DNA of 64,000 nt from Ruegeria sp. EL01 (GCF_900313035.1 NZ_OMPS01000016.1:99308-163307), one strand, 5' to 3'. Counted from the first letter of the stretch, positions 18,432-29,754 are shown. The notes: a model not told the origin generated them from the letters alone. Program-made: numbers and translations.

Positions 18432-19832
18432 ATGGATCTTACCCAAACCTCTGCAACAACGTTGCTGACAGAATTGACCGCCACCCGATTGTCGGCATCG
18501 GAATTGATGCGCGCGACCTTGGACCGGATTCAAACCGCCAACGGCGAAGTCAACGCAATCGTGGCTTTGCGCGATGAAGATGAGCTGATGGTCGAAGCCA
18601 AAGCCGTAGACGTCGGGCCAAACAAGGGTGCATTGCACGGGCTGCCGATCGCCGTAAAAGATCTGGTCAATGTGGCCGGGATTGTGTCGTCGCAAGGGTC
18701 CCCGGTCTTTCGCGATTTCGTGCCGGATAAAGACGATCTGATTGCAGCCCGGATGCGACAGGCGGGGGCGATCCTGATCGGAAAGACAAACACGCCTGAA
18801 TTTGGTTTGGGTTCGCACACGTTCAACCCGGTGTATGGCACCACGCGAAACCCGTATGATGGCGCGCGCACCTGCGGTGGATCATCCGGTGGAGCGGCGG
18901 TTGCACTGGCGACCGGAATGGTTGCTCTGGCAGATGGATCGGACATGATGGGCAGCCTGCGTAATCCTGCAGCCTGGAACAACGTCTATGGATTTCGCCC
19001 AAGCTGGGGAAGGGTCGCGCCCGAGCCGGTCGGCGATGCTTTCCTGCATCAGTTGTCGACGCTTGGGCCAATGGCACGCAGTCCCGAAGACTTGGGCGTA
19101 CTGCTGGACGTGATTTCAGGCCCGGATCCGCGCCTTCCTCATGTTCATCGCAGCGACCCTGTTTCGCCCGTGCAGCCCGCCGATTTGAAGGGCGTGCGGA
19201 TCGGGTGGCTCGGGGACTGGGGCGGTGCCTTCCCAACCGAGGCCGGAGTTCTGGATGTTTGCGAAACTGCGTTGCGCGTCTTCGAAAATCTGGGGGCCAA
19301 TGTAGATCCGATTGCGCCGCCGCTTGATGCCGAACGGATCTGGGACAGCTGGATCACACTGCGATCCTGGAGCGTCGCCTCAGGGCTGGAGCCATTATCA
19401 GAGCAGCGCGCATCCTTGAAGGACACAGCAATCTGGGAACTGGATCGTGGTCTTGCCATGACAGCGATGGATGTCCACCGCGCCAGTGTTATCCGGTCCG
19501 AGTGGTTCAGGCAGGCAGCAGAGCTGTTTCGCGACTATGACGCGCTTGTGCTGCCTTCGGCGCAGGTCTGGCCATTTGAGATCGAGGTGCCTTACCCGAC
19601 CCAGATTGCAGGGCAGTCGATGGACACTTACCATCGGTGGATGCACGTGACCCTTCCGGTCAGCCTGCTGGGTTTGCCCTGTCTGGCGGCACCCGCAGGC
19701 TTCGGGGCTAACGGGTTACCAATGGGTCTTCAGGTGTTTGGTCCGCGCGGCTCGGATGCAAAATTGCTCTCGATTGGCGCAGCTTACCACGCCGAGACCC
19801 AGTGGCCACAAAAGCACCCGGCGATGCCCTAG
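18432..19832 (+). CDS. amidase signature family hydrolase
   Basis: A 466-residue amidase-signature enzyme that hydrolyses an amide to acid and ammonia. Seen: GLPIAVKDLVNVAG (catalytic Lys), IGKTNTPEFGLGSHTFN, RTCGGSSGGAAVALATGM (cis-Ser segment) and DGSDMMGSLRNPA, the position of the nucleophilic Ser, where GSDxGGS is usual. The Ser-cisSer-Lys triad appears complete. It is not GatA: gatB and gatC are not nearby, and the C-terminal half resembles the general amidase group. The DUF2189 gene follows 27 bases later. Substrate unknown. Confidence 0.88.
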   Translation: MDLTQTSATTLLTELTATRLSASELMRATLDRIQTANGEVNAIVALRDEDELMVEAKAVDVGPNKGALHGLPIAVKDLVNVAGIVSSQGSPVFRDFVPDKDDLIAARMRQAGAILIGKTNTPEFGLGSHTFNPVYGTTRNPYDGARTCGGSSGGAAVALATGMVALADGSDMMGSLRNPAAWNNVYGFRPSWGRVAPEPVGDAFLHQLSTLGPMARSPEDLGVLLDVISGPDPRLPHVHRSDPVSPVQPADLKGVRIGWLGDWGGAFPTEAGVLDVCETALRVFENLGANVDPIAPPLDAERIWDSWITLRSWSVASGLEPLSEQRASLKDTAIWELDRGLAMTAMDVHRASVIRSEWFRQAAELFRDYDALVLPSAQVWPFEIEVPYPTQIAGQSMDTYHRWMHVTLPVSLLGLPCLAAPAGFGANGLPMGLQVFGPRGSDAKLLSIGAAYHAETQWPQKHPAMP

Positions 19833-19859
19833 CGCCATTGGGGAGGAGGAACAGAACAC

Positions 19860-20642
19860 ATGGAAAAACCGTTTGGTGCACCACGGACGCGACCGGTAGA
19901 CGCCCAAATGCTTCGCGTATCCCTTCGGCGAGCCTGGGCTGACTTTCTGCGCGCGCCGCAGTTTGGTTTGATCTTCGCAGGTTTTTATGTGCTGGCCGGT
20001 TGGGCGATCGCGTGGATCACTGTTCAGACAGGGACGACCTATTGGCTGGTTCTCGCAGCCATCGGTTTCCCGCTCATCGGTCCGTTTGCAGCCGTAGGCT
20101 TATATGAGGTTTCACATCGGTTGGAGCAGGGGGAACCGCTTGATCTGAAGTCTATTTTCGGTGTTGTCATTCAGCAAAGCCGCCGGCAGTTGCCCTCGAT
20201 CTGCGCCATCATCGTTGTGATGTTTCTGTTCTGGTCCTTTCTAGGTCACATGATTTTTGCGTTGTTCATGGGGCTGTCGACTATGACCAACGTGTCTTCG
20301 TCGATTGAGGTATTCTTGACACCCAACGGGTTGACGATGTTGGCGGTGGGCAGTGTCGTCGGGGCGGTATTTGCGACCGTGCTTTACATGCTCACGGTAC
20401 TGTCGATCCCGATGCTGCTGGACCGGGAATTGGATTTCGTGACTGCGATGATCTCCAGCTTTTCTTATGTCTCGGCCAATGCGTCCATTATGCTGCTCTG
20501 GGGGGCATTCGTTGCCGTGCTGACATTCGTGGCAATGGTGCCGTGGTTTTTGGGTCTGTTGGTTATTCTGCCGTTGCTGGGACATGCAAGCTGGCACTTG
20601 TATCGTCAGATCACGCAGGACAGCGAAGAAGATCCCGCATAG
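19860..20642 (+). CDS. DUF2189 integral membrane protein
   Basis: A 260-residue membrane protein with about six hydrophobic helices (e.g. [85 protein letters not shown]). The conserved [19 protein letters not shown] segment places it in DUF2189, a family common beside respiratory genes in alphaproteobacteria but without a proven role. GGGGAGGAGG upstream is a strong ribosome site and fixes the start. Probably co-transcribed with the preceding amidase. Confidence 0.85.
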   Translation: MEKPFGAPRTRPVDAQMLRVSLRRAWADFLRAPQFGLIFAGFYVLAGWAIAWITVQTGTTYWLVLAAIGFPLIGPFAAVGLYEVSHRLEQGEPLDLKSIFGVVIQQSRRQLPSICAIIVVMFLFWSFLGHMIFALFMGLSTMTNVSSSIEVFLTPNGLTMLAVGSVVGAVFATVLYMLTVLSIPMLLDRELDFVTAMISSFSYVSANASIMLLWGAFVAVLTFVAMVPWFLGLLVILPLLGHASWHLYRQITQDSEEDPA

Positions 20643-20688
20643 CGGGCGATCAGGTCGTATGAGCCTTGGACCAATTGCCTACTGGTTT

Positions 20689-21384
20689 TCAGACGCCCTT
20701 GTTTGATTTTCGGGCTGTGTCGAGCACGGCAGCCGTGTCAGTGCCAAGAGACCTCAGAACAACTGGCATAGGGCCTTGAACCAAAGATGGTTTGGTCACT
20801 GTGCCGCGCCATTGATCCGCGTCACGTGTAACCAAATAAACCCGGCTGTCTTCGCCGTTGCGGCGCGATATCAGCATGTAAATGTGATCATCGGCGCAGA
20901 CGGCAAACCCTTGTTTCTCGCGCGCCGGGGGCGGGGCGTCGGGCATATCCCTGCGCGCAGTAAATCCACGTAAAAGCGTGCATTGCGGTAGATGTCGCGC
21001 ATAAAGAAGGCTGAGCCGTCGGGCGGATGATTCACCTTCGGTGACGGCATAGAAGCCCGGCAAAAGGGTGTTTTTGCCGTTTTCCTGTGCACCCGAAGTC
21101 AGAAATCTGGTCAGGGTGGATACGGTGGGGTTTTGATCCAATGCCGGGATATCAGCGATTGGCTTCAGCAAGATACGAGCATCTACATCAAAGAACCTGC
21201 AAATCCGGTCGAGAACATCCGCTCGGGGCACACTTTCGCCAAACAGATATCTGTTGAACTGGGTGCGATTGACGCCCAACTGGCGACACAGTGCAGCGAC
21301 AGACGGGTAGTCCTGTGTCAGCTGCCTTAGGTTGGCGCCAAACATGGCGCGCAATTCAGCAGGGCTGCGAATGTCGTTCGTCAT
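20689..21384 (-). CDS. XRE-family transcriptional regulator
   Basis: A 231-residue DNA-binding protein. Seen: an N-terminal Cro/C1-type helix-turn-helix (MFGANLRQLTQDYPSVAALCRQLGVNRTQFNRYLFGESVPRADVLDRI) and a C-terminal sensor-like region of about 150 residues without a named domain. The frame is open to 21456; ATG at 21384 (weak GGGA site) is preferred, ATG at 21399 is possible. It is monocistronic, convergent with the DUF2189 gene. Target genes are unknown. The 314 bases between it and ilvH hold its promoter region; I see no other gene there. Confidence 0.83.
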   Translation of the reverse strand: MTNDIRSPAELRAMFGANLRQLTQDYPSVAALCRQLGVNRTQFNRYLFGESVPRADVLDRICRFFDVDARILLKPIADIPALDQNPTVSTLTRFLTSGAQENGKNTLLPGFYAVTEGESSARRLSLLYARHLPQCTLLRGFTARRDMPDAPPPAREKQGFAVCADDHIYMLISRRNGEDSRVYLVTRDADQWRGTVTKPSLVQGPMPVVLRSLGTDTAAVLDTARKSNKGV

Positions 21385-21698
21385 AGTCGTCCCGGGCATT
21401 GGTCGATATATAGTGCAAAAGCGACAGCGCTGACCCGCAGGCCGCACGCGTATCAAAAAATCGTACAGATGACCCCAAGCAACGTTTCCCCACGTCGCGT
21501 TGCGGCACCGAAGCTAGCAACCCGGATGACAAACGCAATAGGCTTTACGTGAAAATGTGTGATCTATTGGGTGAAAAAACCGGGTTATTGCAGGCTTAAC
21601 GTGCAAACCGATGGATCGCGTTGGAATCCGGATGCAATGCCGCGGGGGCAATCCCCGCCCCAGCCCTTTAGGCATTCTGGGGCAGGGAAGATGTTTGA

Positions 21699-22259
21699 TC
21701 AGTCGCCGCGCAGCAGGGCGGCGACGCCGGTGCGGGCAATTTCGACAAGACCCAGCGGGCGCATCAGGTCGGCAAATGCATCGATTTTGTCGGGCGCGCC
21801 GGTGATTTCAAAGATGAAGGAATTCAGGGTGCTGTCGACCACATTGGCACGGAAGATATCGGCCAGGCGCAGGGCCTCGACCCGTTTGTCGCCGTCGCCC
21901 ACCACTTTGATGATTGCCAGTTCGCGTTCGACCGAAGACCCCTCGACGGTCAGGTCGTGCACATCACGGACCGAAACGATCCGACCCAGTTGCGCTTTGA
22001 TCTGTTCGATTACCTGCGGCGTGCCGGTTGTGACGATGGTGATCCGGCTTAGGTGACCGGTATGATCCACTTCGGCGACTGTCAGGCTTTCGATGTTATA
22101 GCCACGGCCTGAGAACAACCCGATTACACGGGCTAGAACGCCCGGTTCATTCTCGACCAGAACCGCAATCGTGTGCCGTTCCTGCACGTCCGAGAAGGTG
22201 GGTCGCAGGTTGTAGGCCGAATGGCGGGTGGAGCCTTTTTTGATATGTAGGGCAGACAT
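21699..22259 (-). CDS. ilvH: acetolactate synthase small (regulatory) subunit
   Basis: Regulatory subunit of acetohydroxyacid synthase, the first common step of valine, leucine and isoleucine synthesis. It activates the catalytic subunit and usually confers valine feedback. Seen: 186 residues with an N-terminal ACT domain (TIAVLVENEPGVLARVIGLFSGRGYNIESLTV), a second ACT-like half (RELAIIKVVGDGDKRVEALRLADIFRANVVDST) and a C-terminal GALMRPLG-like stretch. Its ATG overlaps the stop of the unknown upstream gene by one base (TAATG), which implies coupled translation. Last gene of the attenuated ilv operon. Confidence 0.95.
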   Translation of the reverse strand: MSALHIKKGSTRHSAYNLRPTFSDVQERHTIAVLVENEPGVLARVIGLFSGRGYNIESLTVAEVDHTGHLSRITIVTTGTPQVIEQIKAQLGRIVSVRDVHDLTVEGSSVERELAIIKVVGDGDKRVEALRLADIFRANVVDSTLNSFIFEITGAPDKIDAFADLMRPLGLVEIARTGVAALLRGD

Positions 22260-22690
22260 TAGACGTCGTCCTTCTTTAGAGCATCCTCAGAAAATGGGCC
22301 GCGTACCATCATGACATCCAGGGCTTCTTTCGCTGCATCCCTCAGCTCCTGCCATGCAGAAAGCTTAAACACTTCCTGCCATGCAGAAAGCTTAAACACT
22401 TCCTGCAAGGCAGGCAGCAAAGCAGGTGTTTTTTGGCAAACATCATTGAGTACGCAAGAGTATTTTCGAAGCGCGATTTCCTCAGATTGTGAATACAGAG
22501 GCCCTGAGAGCTGTGATTGGTCACCATGGAAGACGTCATCACATTGATTGATGACCTCACTTGGAACCGAAACCTCGGGAGCCTCATTTTGGTATTTCAG
22601 TTGAGCAGGCCACGAAGACGCCAGTTCCAACGCCTCAATTTGACGATTTCGAAGGCGCTGCCTGACAAGTATATTCTCTTGGTCCACCAT
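22259..22690 (-). CDS. unknown small protein inserted between the ilv large and small subunit genes
   Basis: A 143-residue acidic, mostly helical protein that I do not recognise. Seen: ATG at 22690 lies 5 bases after the ilv large-subunit stop (a TTG at 22699 would overlap it), and the gene's stop overlaps the ilvH start by one base, so it is tightly embedded in the operon. It has no signal peptide or membrane helix. The middle carries a duplicated QEVFKLSAW unit from an exact 27-bp tandem repeat. Base composition looks more A+T-rich than ilvB and ilvH. The subunit genes are normally adjacent, so this is probably an acquired or fast-evolving gene. Whether it is translated is inferred from the tight junctions only. 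Confidence 0.6.
   Translation of the reverse strand: MVDQENILVRQRLRNRQIEALELASSWPAQLKYQNEAPEVSVPSEVINQCDDVFHGDQSQLSGPLYSQSEEIALRKYSCVLNDVCQKTPALLPALQEVFKLSAWQEVFKLSAWQELRDAAKEALDVMMVRGPFSEDALKKDDV
22348..22406. repeat. 27-bp exact tandem duplication inside the small ilv-operon gene
   Basis: Two identical 27-base copies (22348-22374 and 22375-22401) beginning CCTGCCATGCAGAAAGC, plus the first 5 bases of a third. The unit length is a multiple of three, so it duplicates nine residues (QEVFKLSAW) without breaking the frame. Confidence 0.93.
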
Positions 22691-22695
22691 CAGCC

Positions 22696-24447
<1,752 letters not shown>

Positions 24448-24486
24448 CTGCTTTGCTCCGTTCGCGACATGTGTCTTGCGTTTGAC

Positions 24487-24514
24487 AAAAAAAAGCCCCC
24501 GATCTTTCGGAGGC
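24487..24514 (-). terminator. intrinsic terminator of the ilv attenuator
   Basis: On the minus strand GCCTCCGA (24514-24507), loop AAGA, TCGGGGGC (24502-24495), one mismatch in 8 pairs, then eight U (24494-24487). It lies between the leader peptide and the ilvI start, so it stops transcription before the structural genes unless the antiterminator forms. Confidence 0.9.
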
Positions 24515-24555
24515 GCATGGGTTCGATTATGGTTTACCGTTACCGGCCCATGCGC
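24513..24555 (-). promoter_or_regulatory. antiterminator stem of the ilv attenuator
   Basis: GCGCATGGG (24555-24547) pairs perfectly over 9 bp with CCCATGCGC (24521-24513). The first arm covers the last sense codons of the leader peptide; the second touches the first two bases of the terminator stem. A ribosome finishing the leader would cover the first arm and let the terminator fold. One stalled early on the Leu/Val codons would leave it free. The two-base overlap is small, so competition is likely steric; this part is inference. Confidence 0.7.
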
Positions 24556-24587
24556 GTTTTTCCTACGATTACGACTAGCGTTCTCAT
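24540..24587 (-). CDS. ilvL: ilv operon leader peptide (attenuation peptide)
   Basis: A 15-residue reading frame, MRTLVVIVGKTRMGR, with five consecutive codons for Leu, Val, Val, Ile, Val (24578-24564), exactly the end products of the pathway. AAGGAG lies upstream at about 9-base spacing. It is followed directly by an antiterminator and a terminator before ilvI. Known: enterobacterial ilvB and ilvGMEDA leaders work this way, ribosome stalling at branched-chain codons under starvation preventing termination. Too short for standard gene callers. Confidence 0.87.
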   Translation of the reverse strand: MRTLVVIVGKTRMGR

Positions 24588-24616
24588 CGCCAGAGGCTCC
24601 TTTTTGCTTGGAAGGG

Positions 24617-24645
24617 ACATTATGGGCGGGCGAAAGGGGCGTCAA
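24617..24645 (-). promoter_or_regulatory. sigma-70-type promoter of the ilv leader
   Basis: TTGACG (24645-24640), a 17-base spacer and TAATGT (24622-24617) on the minus strand. Transcription would start near 24610, just upstream of the leader-peptide ribosome site. The -35 box is near consensus, the -10 box weaker. Position relative to the attenuator is what makes it convincing. The remaining bases up to 24869 show nothing else that I can name. Confidence 0.65.
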
Positions 24646-24869
24646 CAGGCAATTGCGCCAATTTTCTAACTTGAGGGCGGGATTTTGCGACATTTTATTG
24701 CGCAGATTGCCGCATGTCTGGAACATCCGGGAATTTTTAAGCAAAAATAGCCCCATGTGCGCAACTTTTGACTTGTCAGAAAGCGTCAGGCCGATGTCCA
24801 AAACTGGCATGATTTGAAGTTTCCACTGCGTCACGCTGATCCTGAGAGCGCAAACATAGGAGGCGGCGT

Positions 24870-25715
24870 ATGTTACACGATTTGGTGGATCTTGGACGGT
24901 ATCCGATCGATCGCCCGGATTCGCCGGCTTATGACCGAATGATCGAGGATTTGCGTCGCGAGCTGGATCAAGATGGATGCGCGGTGATGCCCGGATTTGT
25001 GCATCAGCAGGGGATTGAGCTGTTGGTCAGCGAGGCAGAGGCCGTCGCACCCAAGGCGCATCGCTCTTTCAATCGCACCAACGCCTATTTCACCAAGGAT
25101 GATCCGCGATTTGGCGTGGGCCATCCGATCAGGCAGTTTTACGACCGTTCAAACGCTTTTGTCCCTGCCGATAATTTTGCCCGGTCTGGCCCCTTGCGGC
25201 GGATTTATGAGTTCGAAGGCTTCCTTCCCTTTATCCGCACGGCATTGGGTGAACCGGATGATCGCTTTTTCCGATATGATGACCCGCTTGCGGATGTGAT
25301 CATCAACGTGGTTGAAGAAGGGAAGGGGTTTCCCTGGCATTTTGATACCAACAATTACACCGTGACGCTGGCCATCCAGAACGGCGAAGCAGGTGGGGCG
25401 TTTGAATATGTTCCCAATCTACGCACATCCGAGGATGAGAATTTCGACAAGGTTGCATCGGTCTTGGACGGTAACAGGGGTTTGGTTCATCAGCTGGAAC
25501 TGCGACCTGGGGATTTGCAGATTTTCAAGGGGCGGTACTCTCTGCACCGTGTTGCGCCGGTGAAGGGCAGACGTCGCCGATACGTCGGCATATTCTCCTT
25601 TGTTGAAGCCGAAGGGATGTGTGGCGGGATCGAACGAACCCGGCAGCTCTATGGGCGTGTGTTGCGGCACCATCATGCCCGTGAAGGACTGCGCAGGGAT
25701 CAGTTGCTGGATTGA
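24870..25715 (+). CDS. Fe(II)/2-oxoglutarate-type dioxygenase
   Basis: A 281-residue double-stranded beta-helix oxygenase. Seen: FPWHFDTNNYTVTLAIQN, whose H157-x-D159 with H226 in GRYSLHRVAP gives the iron-binding facial triad, GGAFEYVP after the first strand, and KGRRRRYVGIFSF with Arg residues where the 2-oxoglutarate carboxylate is usually held. The N-terminal region (ELDQDGCAVMPGFV) is typical of the phytanoyl-dioxygenase-like shape. GGAGGCGGCG before ATG is a good ribosome site. Substrate is unknown, and neighbouring genes give no pathway. The VOC gene follows 46 bases later and may be co-transcribed. Confidence 0.8.
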   Translation: MLHDLVDLGRYPIDRPDSPAYDRMIEDLRRELDQDGCAVMPGFVHQQGIELLVSEAEAVAPKAHRSFNRTNAYFTKDDPRFGVGHPIRQFYDRSNAFVPADNFARSGPLRRIYEFEGFLPFIRTALGEPDDRFFRYDDPLADVIINVVEEGKGFPWHFDTNNYTVTLAIQNGEAGGAFEYVPNLRTSEDENFDKVASVLDGNRGLVHQLELRPGDLQIFKGRYSLHRVAPVKGRRRRYVGIFSFVEAEGMCGGIERTRQLYGRVLRHHHAREGLRRDQLLD

Positions 25716-25761
25716 GAGGCGTCGGCATGTAACATGCGCTTATTCAAGTTGGAGGTTTTCG

Positions 25762-26145
25762 ATGGCAAAAATAGTGCAGCTCACGCCGTTTGTATTGTGT
25801 AGTTCATTGAAGGCGCAGATAGACTTCTATTGTGATCGCCTTGGTTTTACCTGCGGGTTCACGCAAGAGAACTATGCGTTTTTGCACAATGGCCCGGTGG
25901 CGATCAGGTTGCTGGAATGCCCGCCCCGTCCGGATGGCAAGCCGTTGGGGGATGACCAGTCCTTTTACATTGATGTCGAGGGGATAGACGAGCTTTTCGA
26001 AACCTTGCACCCCATGCTGGAGGATTTACCAGAGGGACGTGTTAGACCTCCGTTCGATCAACCTTATCAGCAGCGCGAGTTTCATGTGCTGGATGAGGAC
26101 GGCACGCTGGTGTTTTTCGGAGAGGGCATTCAAACTGGGGAATAG
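25762..26145 (+). CDS. VOC superfamily (glyoxalase/bleomycin-resistance-like) protein
   Basis: A 127-residue single-unit VOC protein. Seen: LTPFVLCSSLKAQIDFYCDRLGFTCGF at the N-terminus, the second beta-alpha half with SFYIDVEGIDELFETL, and QREFHVLDEDGTLVFFGEG with the metal-type Glu at the end. ATG at 25762 follows GGAGGTTTTCG; the longer open frame to 25600 overlaps the dioxygenase and is ignored. Known members include metal-dependent isomerases and binding proteins; which applies here is open. Confidence 0.85.
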   Translation: MAKIVQLTPFVLCSSLKAQIDFYCDRLGFTCGFTQENYAFLHNGPVAIRLLECPPRPDGKPLGDDQSFYIDVEGIDELFETLHPMLEDLPEGRVRPPFDQPYQQREFHVLDEDGTLVFFGEGIQTGE

Positions 26146-26228
26146 TGGCTCCCGCCCATCTCAATGCGCCTTCGGCGCGTCTCCGGTGGTTGGGCCGAGC
26201 AGCGCTGCGCGCTGCGGGTGGACACAGA

Positions 26229-26876
26229 TCAAAAGCCGACGCCGGTGCCTTGCAACACGCCATGTTCCAATGCGTAGCGGGTTAGGCCAGCAGTAGAAGA
26301 AATACCCAGTTTGCGTTTGATATTCTTGCGGTGTGTTTCGACCGTGCGCACCGAGATATCTAGCACCTGCGCGACCTGTTTGTTGGATTTCCCCTGCGCC
26401 AGCTCCAGCAGAATTGTTTGTTCCCGACCGGTAAGCGCCTCGCGCGTGGTGTCGTCCTTGGGCTGCAGCGACAGGCTGGCCCCGGTGCACAGATATTGCT
26501 CGCCGTTCATAACGGCGTCGATGGCCAGTTTGATCTCTTCCGTTGGGACATCCTTCAGGATGTACCCCTTCGCGCCGTGGCTGAGTGCGGTCGAGATGTA
26601 TTCCGGGCTGTCATGCATCGACAGGATCAGGACGCGGGTTTCGGGCAATTGTTCGAGAATGATCTCAGTTGCGCTGAGCCCGCCAAGACCGGGCATGTTC
26701 AGATCCATCAGCACCACATCCGGAGCCAGCTGCGTGGCCTGATCCACAGCCGCCTGTCCGCTGCCAAGTGTGCCGACCACCTCGATCTCATCATAGGTTT
26801 CGAGGATGGACTGAATACCTTCGGCGACCATCGGATGGTCATCCACGATCAGGACCCGGATCTTCTTGGCGCTCAT
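26229..26876 (-). CDS. NarL/LuxR-family response regulator
   Basis: A 215-residue two-component regulator. Seen: receiver domain RVLIVDDHPMVAEGIQSIL with phospho-acceptor D58 in VVLMDLNMPGLGG and the switch segment LSMHDSPEYISTALSHGAKGYILKD; then a GerE-type HTH (ALTGREQTILLELAQGKSNKQVAQVLDISVRTVETHRKNIKRKL). Its ATG overlaps the stop of the sensor kinase gene (ATGA), so the two are made together. Given its place divergent to the TRAP operon, it probably controls dctPQM. Confidence 0.93.
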   Translation of the reverse strand: MSAKKIRVLIVDDHPMVAEGIQSILETYDEIEVVGTLGSGQAAVDQATQLAPDVVLMDLNMPGLGGLSATEIILEQLPETRVLILSMHDSPEYISTALSHGAKGYILKDVPTEEIKLAIDAVMNGEQYLCTGASLSLQPKDDTTREALTGREQTILLELAQGKSNKQVAQVLDISVRTVETHRKNIKRKLGISSTAGLTRYALEHGVLQGTGVGF

Positions 26877-28306
26877 GTACCGGCCTTTCGGTTCGGAGTT
26901 GCGTCTGTCTGTGGCGGCAGCAAATGGCTCAGCGGCAGGCTGGCTTCGATCACCGTGCCACCACGCGGTCCGCGTGATGACAGAATGCGCAGTGATCCGT
27001 CAAGCTGTTCGATGCGTTCCTGCATGTTGCGCAGCCCGATACCTGTGCCGGATTGTCCCGGTTCTGAACGCAAGCCCCGGCCATTGTCGGTGATGCGCAT
27101 GGTCGCCCCCTTTTTGTGCCCGCGCAGGTCAATGGTAACACGAGATGCATCTGCGTGGCGTTCAATGTTGGTCAGGGCTTCCTGCGCGATACGGTAGAGC
27201 GCGATCTTGCTGTCCTGATCCAGCCGGTTGCGGAAGACCACGGTTGAGAAATCTGTTTCGATTCCTGTGCGGTCGCGAAAATCATCGGTCAGCGCTTTCA
27301 GGGCGGGGCCAAGACCAAGATCATCCAGCACGCCGGGTCGTAGATCGCGGCTGATGCGGCGCACCTCGGTGATCGCCGATCCCAAATGATCGATGCCCTT
27401 GTCCAGTGGGGTGCGCGCGCCCTCATCATCGCCGCGTGACAGGCGCCGTCGGGCGTTGTCCAGCGCATAACGGACACCCACAAGGATCTGACTGATGCCG
27501 TCATGCAATTCGCGCGCCACCCGGCCGCGCTCTTCTTCCTGGGCGTCGAACACGCGTTGGGTCAGCTCTTTCAGCTTGGCGTCCGCAAGGCGCCTTTCGC
27601 GGATGTTCAGCAGCATGCCCGACGCAAAAACGATCAGAACCGCGGCTGTGACGATCCCCCCGATATACATGAATGTGCGCTGAACCCGTGCCTCAACCTC
27701 GGCCCGGGCACTGGCAACAGTTGCTACGATATCGTCAATGAATACGCCGGTGCCCACAACCCAACGCCAGTCTTGCAAGCCCACCACATAGGCGATCATC
27801 CGGGCCTCTTCCCCGGTTGACGGCTTTTGCCACATGAAACTGTGCCAACCCGCACCTTGTCGTGCGAGGCGAATGAACTCGTCGACAATTGGGGTACCGT
27901 CGCTGTCGGTCAGACCTTCCCAGTTGCGGTTGATGAATTGAGTCTGCCGCGGGCTGACCAGGTTATTGCCGTCATAGTCGTAGACAAAAAAGAACCCATC
28001 CTGACCGTAGATCATGGCCGACAGGATTTGCGAGACGAGGTTCTTTGAAATCTCGTCATCAGGGTCGGCCCGGCCATAGATATAGGCAAACCCATTTCTG
28101 GCTTGGGTCACATAGTTTCGCAATTCTTCCTTCTTGGCCTCGATCAGGCTGCGCTCCAGCGCCCGAATTTCCCGCTCGGCTGTTGCGCGGGCTTCGTATG
28201 CGACCAGCACGGCAATCGCCGCAACGGCGAGGACCAAGGGGATTGCCGCAACCAGCGACAACTTCTGCGCGTAGGTCAGCGAGACCATGTTTCGAAGTCT
28301 TTGCAT
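26873..28306 (-). CDS. Cache-domain sensor histidine kinase (NarX-type kinase core)
   Basis: A 477-residue membrane sensor. Seen: N-terminal helix (LSLVAAIPLVLAVAAIAVLVAYEA); a periplasmic single-Cache domain (AMIYGQDGFFFVYDYDGNNLVSP ... WRWVVGTGVFIDDI); a second helix (FMYIGGIVTAAVLIVFASGML); HisKA_3 with RGRVARELHDGISQILVGVRYAL; then an HATPase domain (TNIERHADAS, MRITDNGRGL, GTGIGLRNMQERIE). Known: such Cache sensors often bind small carboxylates. ATG at 28306 is chosen because the open frame beyond it (to 28552) runs through the promoter region of dctP; 28288 is an alternative. The kinase and TRAP genes are divergent, suggesting the ligand is also the transported solute. Confidence 0.9.
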   Translation of the reverse strand: MQRLRNMVSLTYAQKLSLVAAIPLVLAVAAIAVLVAYEARATAEREIRALERSLIEAKKEELRNYVTQARNGFAYIYGRADPDDEISKNLVSQILSAMIYGQDGFFFVYDYDGNNLVSPRQTQFINRNWEGLTDSDGTPIVDEFIRLARQGAGWHSFMWQKPSTGEEARMIAYVVGLQDWRWVVGTGVFIDDIVATVASARAEVEARVQRTFMYIGGIVTAAVLIVFASGMLLNIRERRLADAKLKELTQRVFDAQEEERGRVARELHDGISQILVGVRYALDNARRRLSRGDDEGARTPLDKGIDHLGSAITEVRRISRDLRPGVLDDLGLGPALKALTDDFRDRTGIETDFSTVVFRNRLDQDSKIALYRIAQEALTNIERHADASRVTIDLRGHKKGATMRITDNGRGLRSEPGQSGTGIGLRNMQERIEQLDGSLRILSSRGPRGGTVIEASLPLSHLLPPQTDATPNRKAGT

Positions 28307-28552
28307 GGTCGAATCGATACGCAAGCGGCGGCGAAAATGCAAAAAGATTGGGCGGGCAGGGGTGATATTGCCCCAATTACCCATCGTAGGCTGGCAAATG
28401 CCCCATATTTTTTGGCAAAACCGGACAGAAAGCCGGATCTCTACGCAGTAGTAGGTATTCCTTTTCAGGTCGCGGGCACTAGTCTGACGCTCACTGAATG
28501 CGACAGGCCCGAAGTTTATTGGGCCAGGACTATTAAGGGGAGGAATACTCAT

Positions 28553-29635
<1,083 letters not shown>

Positions 29636-29656
29636 CAGCCACGTCTTCGATCAAAC

Positions 29657-29682
29657 GGTTTCCCCGCAGATGCGGGGGAACC
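29657..29682 (+). terminator. stem-loop between dctP and dctQ
   Basis: A 12-bp stem (29657-29668 with 29671-29682, one G-U pair) with core TTCCCCGCA/TGCGGGGGAA. Only three U follow, so it is at best a partial terminator. Known: intercistronic hairpins after binding-protein genes raise their expression over the permease genes. Confidence 0.7.
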
Positions 29683-29754
29683 TTTCCTGTTGCAAATGCG
29701 CGGGTTGGACAAGCCCAATAATCAGCAAAGCAACTGACGCGACCTGGGGACAAC

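Noticed and set aside
22348..22406. Possible CRISPR-like direct repeats
   Set aside because: Only two adjacent units with no spacer between them; a simple tandem duplication in a coding frame.
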